64,000 bases of DNA, taken from NCBI RefSeq assembly GCF_036370855.1, contig NC_088105.1, positions 11,351,619-11,415,618 of the forward strand, read 5' to 3'. Made by a program: the position numbers and the translations under genes. The notes below the pieces were generated by a model. That model worked only from the letters and a program-made list of their open reading frames with translations. It had not been told where the DNA came from and ran no database searches. Positions 1-27,707 of the stretch are shown here, in pieces. The DNA is from Dromaius novaehollandiae. Lineage: Eukaryota; Chordata; Aves; Casuariiformes; Dromaiidae. The stretch's first letter is position 1. Each line of letters begins with the position of its first letter.

Positions 1-2314
1 TTACTATAAATAATAGCCTGGGGGAGTGAAGACTTCTTTGTATGTTTTCAGAAGAACTGTGGTTTTCTGTGATTTCATCTCCTTAAAGAAGCCCCTGATA
101 TCTCTGCTTTAGAGAAACAAATGACCCTCAAGCAAGTTCCATTTATGTCTTAGTCTCACTGCCAGCAAAGAATCTAAAAAAGTCTACTCTCCTCTAAAGA
201 AGGAGTTTGAATACAATATACCATTTTTCTGACTGCATTCTATGTTATCGCTTGCAGGTTAAAGGAATGAAATCTCTGCTATAGCTCTAATAAAAGGTGT
301 TCGAACACTTTGTTCTAACTTGCACATTTCCAATTTGTTTTCATTTATAAAGTTTGCTCTTCGGCCAAAAATCACCTGTTTTGTGGAACTACATACGTGG
401 ATAATATCTATGAGCTTTTTGCCTGCTACCACATTTCTTGCAAAAATCACCTACGGCTGTTGCATGTCCTCACTACCATTAAGCACTAACTCTTTAGAAT
501 TAAAGTCAGTCTTGCACAATAACAGTATCAAGGTAGCTTCTGTGAACTAGATACCAAGCTGTGCACAAGCAGTATCCCATCTAAAATCTCTCCAAATGAG
601 TAACTCTCTGCTAACATCTTATTCAGCCATGCTGTCACAGATTGCATGGAATTTTCTAGTTTTGTCCTAATAAAAAGTTTCCTACTTCCATTTTAACACC
701 ATTCTGGAACACTCTTTAACCTAAATTTTTCCAATATTTCTCTGTTGCAGATCACATCTTGAAATCTTAGCTTCTCTGAACATGGTTTGGAGAATTAATG
801 CTAAATTAATCTTTCCTCCCAGCCTTCATGAAAACCTTCCTAAACCTTCCTCCTTCTGCCCATAGATTTCAGTTGTTCTCTGGATTCTTTCCCTTATTTA
901 TATATTTCTTATAGCATTTAGTCACTTTTCAAAAGCAAGATTATTTTTAACATGGACCTGCTTAGGCATCTAGCTTTCAGCTCAGCCCCACAAGCAGTCA
1001 TATCACCAAATTTCTTAAGCCACCATTAGGACACAAATTGGTGTTTCAGCTAATTCCGCATAAAATCCTGTGCTCACCTCTGAGTGCTGGCGAGAGATGA
1101 GGCAAACTCAGCCTGTCTCTGAAAACAGACACTCACTCCATTACTGAAACCTTTTACTCAGGGGAGGAAAGAAAAAAAAAAACCAAAAACATAAAACAAA
1201 GGTGAGTTAACTGTAAAGTAAGAATATCTCATAGAAGGAAAAAAATGACAGAATTCAGAGGTAACAGTGCTTCACTAGAAAGAATATAAACATAGATTTG
1301 GGGGCTTTTTCCTTGTTTTGTTTTTTTTGTTGTTGTTAAATAGGATTTAACCGTACTCTGAGACTGATGATAACAATCATGAGATGAGGAAGGATTCTAC
1401 GCACGTACCTCCACTGTCTTCAAAGCTAAAGAGAAGATACAACAAATCGGTTCTACTGTTGCGTATGGATGGTACTTTTAACCTGTATTTCAAGGTACTC
1501 AAAACAAAACAAAAACAAACACCTTAAGGAGATGAGCAACCTCCCTTAGTGGTTCTTATCAACAGGACAGTCCAGAATTTAAAAAACACCAACAGTCTGC
1601 ACTACCAAGTAATGCTTTCCAGCAGTGTTGAGTTGGTATTAGTCAATAACCCTCAGAGCAGCCCAGAATCCATTAGAACTTGCAAGATGGGATCTCCTGC
1701 AGAAGGCCAGAGTCCAGTATCAGCTCAGGCAAGAATTGCAGGCATCCTTCTAACCACGTCCTCATACATTTTTTCTGGTAAAGGCCTCCTGCTGTCCTTC
1801 CTAGCTGGGACACAGTGGCTCCCCCATCTCTTTCTTTGCTCCATCTTCCTAGCTTATTCAGGTGATCTCCTGTTTCTCTCTTCCTCACCGGCTTTGCCTT
1901 CCTCTCCTTCCCTCCCTCCAGCTCCATGCAACACAAGTTAAGAACATCTACTGGGAGCACCTTTGCAGAGGGCTTGCTGTGCTGTAAAGCAGAAGGCAGA
2001 GCCAACTGGCTTGGCCTGGCAGAGTGCTGCTAAAGCCCACCGCCTACCCAGTACAATGTTGCTTCTGCACTGTGGCTGCACTGGTGTGAAACAGACAGAA
2101 TAGATGGTTGCCTGCAAGGGGCTTGCTGCTGCATCACTCACTGCTGTAGCTGCAGATTTGCAGGAGGAGGCAGAATTCATGCAAAACCACCAATCCTGCT
2201 AAGCTGTCACCGATTTCTTGTCACTTCCTTGACTGGTCAGGGTCATAAAGAACTGGCACCTCTTCCTTCTTGAACAGAAAGAGCAGAAAAGCCCAAAACA
2301 AGCTCAGTCAAAAC
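1..2314. other. Intergenic flank 3' of DARS2
   Basis: This AT-rich stretch lies beyond the probable DARS2 polyadenylation site. The open frames here are short, lack convincing splice structure and resemble no family I know. In human, the snoRNA host GAS5 lies beyond the DARS2 3' end, so I looked for box C/D snoRNAs. I found no pair of C and D boxes closed by a terminal stem. There are short A- or T-rich runs near 1168-1182 and 1319-1330. I see no gene here. Confidence 0.6.
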
Positions 2315-2331
2315 CAAATTGCCAGATTAAC

Positions 2332-2337
2332 TTTATT
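2332..2337 (-). terminator. DARS2: Probable DARS2 polyadenylation signal
   Basis: TTTATT on the plus strand reads AATAAA on the minus strand. It is the only canonical hexamer I found between the DARS2 stop codon (3061-3063) and the window edge that sits at a plausible distance. It implies a 3' UTR of about 0.75 kb, with cleavage expected near 2310-2320. The site is inferred from the motif alone. Confidence 0.6.
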
Positions 2338-3060
2338 TACAAACATACAAACTTCAGAACTGGCGTTCTGACAGCAGAAGGACCACAGGCCCCAAAGACA
2401 GATCATCTCCTGTATGATGAGTGTTACGAGAACAACTGTTGCAAATGCTACGCATGCTCCTTCCCCCCGCTTTGATTAGGAATCACACCTGACAATACAA
2501 ATTCCCTGTAGCAAGTTCTGGATGATCTTCTATCCTCCAGCAAGAGAGAAGCTATAGGCTGCATGGAATATTCATTATGATCTTGGCCCAGCACAGCACT
2601 GCTCTGTTCTGTTCAAACAGTCCTCAACTAATGGAGATTTGATGATTATCAGGAGTACATATCTTTTACCAGAGAAGCTGACACACAATCCTCCTCCAGA
2701 TAGGAGGAGATGTTTTACAAGGGACATATAAAAAGTGGGGCGGTGGGGGGGAAAAAGAAAGAAAAAAAGAAAAAAAAGAAATCCCACCAATGTGACACCC
2801 CAAAGCCAATTGTCTCAATATCCTATGGCAAAATAAGGTTCTTCTACTTTGCTTTCCTACTTCTCCTTCCCATTACCAACCCAAGGGTGAATCCCTATTG
2901 GGGTGCCCTCATACCTATTCCCCATTCAATTCTGAAACTGCCATGGTGTAGTGGGGTTGTACTCTCCCATATCAGCTGATGTTTTCTGAACTGAATTCTA
3001 GAATTTAGAAGCTAAAACCATCCCTGGTTAAGCAAATCACCTCACATCACCAGCTTTAAG

Positions 3061-20242
<17,182 letters not shown>

Positions 20243-20493
20243 GGCGGGCCCCGGCGGGAAACAGCGGCGGAACCGGCAGCGGAAGCGCCTCGGCGCTCGC
20301 TCCTCGGGGCCCCCGTGTGCCAAGCCCCGCCCCACACGGGCAAGGGGATGAGCCGCCGCCGCGGTGAGGCCTCCACACCTCGAAAGAGAAACAAAAAGGG
20401 ACAAGAAAAGGCCTCGACCCGCCGCTTCCGCCCTCGACAGACATGGCCGCCGGGGGCGGTGCCGCGCCGCCGCGGGGGCTCACGGGAAGGGGA

Positions 20494-20499
20494 TTCAAA
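20494..20499 (-). promoter_or_regulatory. CENPL: Candidate CDE/CHR cell-cycle element upstream of CENPL
   Basis: On the minus strand the sequence is CAGGCGCCGTTTGAATCC: a GGCGC block, then TTTGAA, 41-46 bases before the CENPL start codon. Tandem CDE and CHR sites of this form near the start site confer G2/M expression through the DREAM/MuvB complexes in many mitotic genes. CENPL acts in mitosis, which makes it plausible. A six-base match is weak on its own, and the spacing is shorter than the classic four bases. Confidence 0.35.
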
Positions 20500-20539
20500 C
20501 GGCGCCTGGCGGGCGGCGGCGCCGAGGAGCGGCCCTGTC

Positions 20540-23500
20540 ATGGAGTCGAAAGCGGCGGCGCGGACGCTGCCCAGCGCCGGGCGCCTCTCCGGCGCTGCGC
20601 GGCGGTCGCGGGGGCCGCTCTTCGGGCGGGCGCACGGGCGCTTCGGGCAGGGCTCCGCCGGCGGGCCGCTGCCGCCGTGCTCCCAGGTGGGCTTCCCTCA
20701 GCGGCGCAGTCTTCCCACGCGCGAAGGCCTGGATCTGCGCAAGCAGGGCCTCCCCAGACGAAGGGGAGAGCCGCCGCTGCTTTCTTATTGCTTTATTGAT
20801 TTATTCGTTTCAGGAAAACGCGGATCCCCAGAAAACAGCATTCCTGCTGCGCAAGCAGTGGACCCTGTACAGCGTGACCCCCCTGTACAGGTTCTCCAGC
20901 GCTAACCTGAAGGAGTACGCCCGGCTGCTCGGCGCCTTCATCGCGGCTGAGAAGCAGAAGGGCTTGGCCGTCGAAGTAGGGGTGGACCTGGACATCAAGG
21001 TGACCTTCTCCAGCCTCCCTGACCTGAGAGGCAGCGATCAGGACCAGGCTGCGATGCTCGTGCAGGTGATGACTCTCGCTAGCGGTGTTGATAATTACAG
21101 TGAGATTTGGGTCTTGCCAGTTGTTTTTGCTGTCATAAAGCACCCTGTCTCTTACAAGAAACTTTTTAAACCCTAACTGTATGCAAAAAAATATATTATT
21201 TTCTAGGACTTAATGAAAGTGGGTCCTGTCTATTTTTAACTCACATGGAACAGCTCATAAATAATGGATGTGCTCAGCTGCAGTTTTGAGTTCAAATCCT
21301 TGACAAGAGTAAGAATACAAGAGTCAGCACTCCTGAGCTCTGCCTAATTTTTTTTTAGCTCTGCAGTCAATTCACTTTTAACTTCTTGGACGGGTTATTT
21401 AACTTCTTGGACGGGTTATTTAACTTCTTGGACGGGTTATTTAACTTCTTAAAGTTGGTATAATCCTGCCTCCCTGCCATAGCTCAAGCCTAATTAATAT
21501 TTCTGAAATGCTTTGTCTCAAGTGAAAGATGCTACTGAAATGCAAAGTTCTGTATGGCAGTGGTTTTAAGTCTTATCATGGATTGGTCTTTCTGAATTAA
21601 GCAGCATAAATGCAGATCTGAGGGCTGCTCCTAATGGAGTAAAAAGTGCTTTATCCACTGTTTTCAACAGAAGTATCCAGATCCTTTAGGGACATAATGG
21701 ATAGACTGAATAACTGTCTGAGCTTTCCAGGAACAAATGTTGCATGTGAGGTCCTGAGAAGAAACTTCTGCTATATAAAATATCAAATTTGCTCTATAGC
21801 TATCATTAAACCCTTCTTTTTTTCCCCATCCCAGCTTTCTTCAAGATCATCAGTTTCCCCCAAAAATTCAGAAGAGAAGCTGATGTGGTCAGGCTGGTTC
21901 TGTTGTGTGTCTGGAGATGATCTTTCGGAGAATGTGCCAGAGGACTTCACTTGTTTACCTTTGTTTCTTGCTAATGGTGCAGAGAGTTACGTGGCCATTG
22001 TTGGAAGCTGGTTTCAGAAGACTTTTGACTGCCGCTTCTGCCGTTTGGCCATCAGCCCTCTCAATCTCACTTGGATGGCAGCCATGTGGACTGGATGCAA
22101 AGTGGAAAAAAATGCCTCTGCAACAGAACTAGTTTTCTCTGTTCCTTGTCTTCCCCAGCCTCTGGATATATCATATGCTATTCACCCAGAAGATGCAAAA
22201 GCTCTGTGGGACACAGTACAGAAAACACCAGGAGAGATCACTCAAGAAGAGGTAGATCTCTTTATGGACTGCCTTTACTCTCACTTCCACAGACACTTTA
22301 AGATCCACTTGTCAGCTACAAAACTGGTAAAAGTTTCCACAGCAATTGCCTCAGCACACTGTGATGGGATTATAAAGGTGAGGTTTTAAGTAAGCATGCT
22401 ATCCTAACTAAGCCGGCCAAATAAAATAATTCTACCCAACCAGAGATGCCTTCCTTTTAAGAATGAAAGCTGCATGTTTTTTATGCATAATTTCCCACTA
22501 AAAGTTAGTTAAAACCTCAGCTTTTATTAGCCTTAATTAGTTGTGGAGTTTCAGACAACATGGGGCAATTATCGATACAGTATTTTACTACTGTACTGCA
22601 GCAGAACCTAGTAAGGCTCAGGACCTGGTCTTGAGCTAGAACTAGCTGTACTAGCTTACTTCTTAGTAAGTAGTACTGAGTTGCAATTTTCTGCTCTTGC
22701 TGGGTGAGTGCTCAGCTGGAACGCATATTAACAGCAAGTGTACTGGCATTTTCCAGCTGGACTCTTCGTTTGCTAAAACTCTATCTTTCATCAGATTAGC
22801 TTGAATTTTCAAGCCTCCTATGTTGTCTTCCCTCCCTTTTTCCTTAAAGCTGGAGGTTTAGCTTCCTCCTAGTATGAGAGAAACTTTTTATCACTATGTT
22901 ATGACTGCATTTTTTTCATCTTAAGTAATGTGACTTCTGTGCCAGATAAAATTCTGAAAGAAAATCAGCTTTGCTGGGAAGCATCTCTTAAGAATAACAG
23001 CCTTTGCCAGGACTACTGCAAACAATTAAATGTTGTTGTTAGTGCGAAAGGGCCTGTTTTTAACTGCAGCAGCATATAGAAGTCACTGAAAACTCCTTAT
23101 TTAGCAGGCAAGCAAATACAACAAATCCTGGAACAGGAGCGATGATGCTTCTTCAGAAAGCCTGTTCAGTCTGAGGGAGTGTCTTGCATAAACCATGTTA
23201 TGGCTCTTCCGTAACATGGATGCTGAGTTCAAGTCAGACACATACTCAATATGGACACTCTTATTCTAGGAAACTGGCATAATGGAACTGGTGCTCCTAG
23301 AGAAGGAGGGAGGTAGCTGAAGGAGCAGAAGTGCTCAGATTCCCTCCTTCCAAAAAGCTGCAGTAGGAGCAGGGCATCCCTTCAGGTACTATGTTTCCCA
23401 TGGGATGGGAGCAAAGGCCAGAGCGCTCCAAGAGGAGTAGCGTGTAGGCATATGTGCTTCCTCCATAACTAGGGTCAAAATGGTAACAAAGGTACCTTGC

Positions 23501-23696
23501 AGAGAACAAGGGGAAAGCTGACTGCGATCAAATGGAACACCTGTATTTGGTTTCCATCCAGTTAACGGTAAGGAAACTTGACCACTGCCATTTTCTTTGA
23601 CATATGCTCTTGGTTCTTTTACAGTTTCTACAAAGCAAATACCTAATTGGAGTGCTGATGCTACTGACAGAATTAGCAATCTCTCAGATACAATGA
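20540..23696 (+). CDS. CENPL: Centromere protein L, 4 coding exons
   Basis: CENP-L pairs with CENP-N in the constitutive centromere-associated network at the inner kinetochore and helps link CENP-A chromatin to the outer kinetochore. Coding exons: 20540-20686, 20814-21065, 21835-22377, 23625-23696. All four are in phase 0 with GT-AG borders, giving 1014 nt and 337 aa (human about 344). Recognisable conserved blocks are DPQKTAFLLRKQWTLYSVTP, EYARLLGAFIAAEKQKGLAV, WSGWFCCVSGD, EDFTCLPLFLANGAES, AIHPEDAKALWDTVQKTPGE, VDLFMDCLYSHFHRHFKIHL and the C-terminal KYLIGVLMLLTELAISQIQ. Met at 20540 opens MESKAAARTLPSAGR, which lines up with human MDSYSAPESTPSASSR. The long open frame upstream is only CpG-island sequence. 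The N-terminal 49 residues are Arg/Gly-rich and poorly conserved, as expected for this tail. Confidence 0.96.
21378..21451. repeat. 21-bp tandem repeat, about 3.5 copies, in CENPL intron 2
   Basis: AACTTCTTGGACGGGTTATTT starts at 21380, 21401 and 21422 without a mismatch. A fourth partial copy starts at 21443. The perfect identity implies recent expansion. It lies in the 769-bp intron between exons 2 and 3 and interrupts no splice signal. Confidence 0.95.
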
Positions 23697-25025
23697 GACT
23701 TGTTTCAGCTGATCTTCATCCCGAAAAGGCTTACTGCTGGAAGACTTAAGCTGAGAAACCTACTGGAAGCTCACTCCTGCAGAACTTTCCTTTCTTGCAC
23801 ACTTGCTGTCTAGAGTCAAACTTTAACTCCTGCACTCAAACCTGTAACTAGCAGTAATTCAACATCATCATTCATAGGAAAGAAGATACTTTGCTCTAAT
23901 AGAAAGGCCACAGTACTAGGAGATAAAACATTGCAAACTCTTGGATGCAACTTAATAATAGATATTTCTGCTATTGCTTCAAATGGCAACCACATTTTTA
24001 ACTAAACTAGACAGCCCCTGCTATAGGGCCCTTATTCATAGCTAAACTTAGATTTTGGCCGAAGAGTATTACTAAATGTAAAAACATGCATCGCTTTCTC
24101 AGGCATGCTTGACATGGGGCAGAAAAAAAATGCAGGTTTCTAACTTCATACTGGTAAGGCTCCAAAATCTCTTATTAAGGCCAGCACAGAACAGTAGTGA
24201 ACTGTATGCTCACTCCCCTGTTGGGTTTAGGAAAAAAAGCATGTAACTGACAACTGCCTTGTGCTTCCAGCTCTACCTGTCCTCACAGACAAGTCAATGC
24301 ATAGAAAATCAAGGGCTGTCTATAAGCTAGAGACTTGGTATGTTTTGCCTGGTGTTTTGCCTTCTGCAATGTAATCCTGTAGTCTGGAGAGCTCTCTGGG
24401 TTGAAGCTATGGGCACTAAAACTTTACACTAGCTCTTTCCCTGCAACAGGTAGAGGTTCAGATAGCTAGTGCACAGTAGTTGCCTATAGCTTAAATGAGC
24501 AGAAAAGTAGAAGGTGGTACATGTTTTTTGTATTACAGTACTAAATAAAGAAAATATTTGCCTTTTTTGCCATTACTTTGGTCTTGAGCAAAGTAAAGAA
24601 AAATCTATGCCTAATTAAAACATACACTTGTATTTTGCTTATGTGCAAGCTATAGCTTACCTGACTAAACTAGTGATCAATCACCTATTAAATAATTGTG
24701 AGGAGCAAAACTTAGGAAGTCTAGTTTTCTAAGGAATTCACTTGTAATAGCTTCACTTGTACAGCATCTCTAATGTCTGATCAGTTGAGCTTGTGCTATG
24801 ACCTTCCTCTAAGCAAGGATGCAAGTTTTTTCCTTACCAAACCACCTGACTTTTTAATCAGCTGTCACTAAAATTGGCTATATGTATTCCTCTTCTCTCC
24901 CCTGCAATATGAGAGGAACCAGCCATGCAAACATGAAGGAACATAACTGCATGCCTAATTTCTCATCTAGTGCCAATAAAGACCACCTGTAATACAGTGA
25001 AATAAAGAATTAGCCAAAAAAAACA
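23697..25025 (+). other. CENPL: CENPL 3' UTR and candidate polyadenylation signals
   Basis: After the CENPL stop codon the sequence is AT-rich and non-coding. Plus-strand AATAAA hexamers occur at 24544-24549, 24975-24980 and 25001-25006. The last two form a close pair likely to mark the distal end, near 25020-25030. This gives a 3' UTR of about 0.85-1.3 kb depending on the site used. The choice is inferred. Confidence 0.55.
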
Positions 25026-25029
25026 TGCG

Positions 25030-25855
25030 CTTGCTTTTAGTTTTATGTTTAGTAGTTGAGGGTACATTATTTTTGCTTATAAAGGCTGCAGTCTAAACTG
25101 AGGACTCTTACCCTGTTGGAAACAAACATCTTCTGGAGGTCTTGACTGCCCAGCAGCCATTTATTTTAAACTATTAAGTCTGGTGCTTCAGTTTCCTTTC
25201 AGACAGTTTGCTATCTCAATTCAGAAAAGACTGAGTAAGCAGAAGCTGGAAGTCTGACATACCTGCCACCTGTACTTAGCTGATTATGAAACTAACCCTG
25301 AAGTCTCATTAACATTCTCATTCTAAAGTCAAATCTCCAGTCTTCCAACGAGTTTGCATGTACAATCTCTAAAACACCAAGTCTACTGAAGCCTCTGTTC
25401 CTAAGGCAAGGAATAGGTTCAAAGAGACTAATATAAAACCTGTGAGAACTCCACAGCAGAATCCTTGTATAAAATACAGGCCTATTCAGCTTCCACAAGT
25501 GATACTTTCCCAAGCTGCTGCTTGTTAAGTATGTGTAGTATCTGCTATGTCCTACCTGTAGGGCACTGCTGGAATGAAGAGCTACTTCTCTTTTTACATG
25601 CTTATCTACAACCTGGGGTTAACAGAGCTAGATTTGGCCTGATATTACAGGTATTTTCTTCCAGAAAAAGCAGCACATCCTTCAGAACCAGCTAAGTATG
25701 AGGGTAATGTGGAACAGCAGCATTTTAAGCCATTTTGCTTGAGCAGTGTTTCAAGCAGCACCGATATCAAGAAAATGTCAGTGATCCACTGTACCTATGC
25801 AAACTGTATAAAAGCATTGTCTGCTGTTTTCAAACAAAGAAACAAAGAACAGCAT
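25030..25855. other. Gap between converging CENPL and KLHL20 3' ends
   Basis: About 0.8 kb separates the last plus-strand AATAAA (25001-25006) from the most distal minus-strand AATAAA (25864-25869). No coding potential, RNA gene or repeat stood out. The tail-to-tail order of the two genes matches human. Read-through from either side could produce overlapping antisense transcripts. Confidence 0.6.
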
Positions 25856-27707
25856 AGAAGAAATTTATTAAGATAGCACTATTTATACAAGTTACTCATG
25901 CTAGAAAAAAGCATAAATGATACATGTAAACATTTGTTTACAGAATACTTGTTTTTCCTTGTAAAGGTGCAAATGATCTTCATATGTAAACACAAGAATA
26001 CCAACCTTCAGGGGAAAAGAGGGGCTTTTAAAAAAGTTTGAATGACCCATTTATTACTGTAGTGTAATTTTTACTATATTCAAGCACATTAAAATGCCAA
26101 GTTACATGAATCAAACCATGACGTTAAAGAACTTGAGATGAAGAAGGCAGTGCTGACATCTTAAGAATTTAGTCCTCTTTCTCTTTAAAGATCAGATTTA
26201 GTAAGGTCCAAAATTACATCAGGTGCAATAGGTCATTGTTTTGTACTGGGTGGAAGTTTCAGTACAAGCAAACATGTCAGAACCTTTGAGTCTAGAGCAG
26301 AGTTGCTCCTTCCTCCTCCCCAGGCCCAGGTGCCTCTGCACTCACTGAAACCTAACAGTTACAGAGCCAGCAAACAGTCCCTCCCCTCCAGAGTCCCTTT
26401 AATGAGCCTCATACTTTTCCCTGCTCTAAAACAAACACTGGCAAAGTGCATAAAAATCATTAAAAGGGTGGGCACCATCTCATCATGGTCAAGTGTTTTA
26501 CAACAGGAATTCCAAAGACAGAGACAAGAGGCAGGAGGGCAGCTAAGATGATGCTGGTCTGAGCATTTTTCAGCAGGAGCTGACTGGGGGTCTGCCATTA
26601 TAGCAAGAACCTGAGAAGTGAGCATTTATCTAGGCTAGTCAGAATTAACAGATGGTATCTGCATACCAGCTTCAGACAAGAACTGATATCCAGCAGACAG
26701 TGTGAGAAAAGGATTTTATAGGTGAACGGTAACTAGTTGCTTCTAGGTTCATACACAGGGGAGGGGAGAGACAAATGCTGAACTTTTGTACCATACACTG
26801 TACAGTAAAAAGGCATCATTTAAAATCCTTTTCACTCTCACCCTCTTTTTGGGCACTTCACTGATTCAGTCGATAGATGAGAGTTCCAATTCTACTCCTT
26901 GCCTCCAGCAAGACTGGAAAGATACGCAGGGCACCCATCTTCATAGTTCTCCCATACTCTAAGAGATCCTAATACATACCACAAGGGTTGGAACCACAAT
27001 ATCTTGCAGGACATAGCCCTGCCCTAACCATCAGCTTGTCAAAACTCAAATCGCACATACACATGCACATATACATATATAAAATATATATATATATATG
27101 CACACATATATATGCATATAAAAAGCTGGAATTATCATCATTGTGAGCGATATAAAGAAAATACATGATACAAATGAAAAAATAAATATATTCTGTGCAC
27201 AGAAAAGCTTCTGTGCAAAGGTGGCACCTTGCAGGTCAAGTACTTTTTTTAAGCTCTCTGTAAATAAGGCAAAAGCAATGTTTTCTGTATCACTTTCCTC
27301 TTTCGCCCACTGCACGCCTGCCATGTCTACTGCTCACAGTAGGAGGGAAATCAGGGAAACCCTCCTCTTGCCAGACTCCCAGTATAGCTTGTAGTCCCTA
27401 CATCAGCATTGTTTACACTTATGACTTTTACAGTTTGGTTTATTCAAAAATGTAGACTATTTAGAAAAAATAAGGACATAAGCAACACTTCTACTTTTGT
27501 CCAGTGGTTCCCTGGAGTCTGACAATGTGGTCTTCCATTGGGCGCACTCACAGAAGTCACTTTTATAACTTGATAGAAAGAGTCACTGGCAAAGAGTTAC
27601 ATTGGATCTAGATCATTCGTACTAGAGCTGCAAAGAGGTCCAGTGTCAAGAAGTCTCTTCAGTTTTTCTAGGAATGAGAACCAAGGGGTTTCCCTCCATC
27701 CTGATGC
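25856..27707 (-). other. KLHL20: KLHL20 3' UTR with several polyadenylation signals
   Basis: Downstream of the KLHL20 stop codon (27708-27710), minus-strand AATAAA hexamers lie at 27439-27444, 26050-26055 and 25864-25869. This allows 3' UTRs of roughly 0.3, 1.7 and 1.9 kb. The region is non-coding and includes an AT/AC dinucleotide tract near 27058-27121. Which site is used is not known. Confidence 0.55.
27058..27121. repeat. AT/AC dinucleotide-rich microsatellite
   Basis: Alternating ACAT and TATA steps, with a pure (AT)n core near 27085-27099, inside the KLHL20 3' UTR. A simple, unstable repeat. In RNA it can fold on itself. Confidence 0.9.

Noticed and set aside
1361-1400. CTGATGATAA box C-like motif
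   Set aside because: No box D at a suitable distance and no closing stem.
1549-1941. 130-codon open frame with a hydrophobic Leu/Ser-rich C-terminal half
   Set aside because: No family resemblance and no support from splicing or promoter context. The composition reflects a pyrimidine-rich tract.
2636-2685. Box C-like TTGATGATT followed by CTGA, resembling a small C/D snoRNA
   Set aside because: The boxes are only about 40 bases apart, there is no flanking terminal stem and no clear C'/D' pair. It is probably chance, although GAS5 snoRNAs lie near DARS2 in human.
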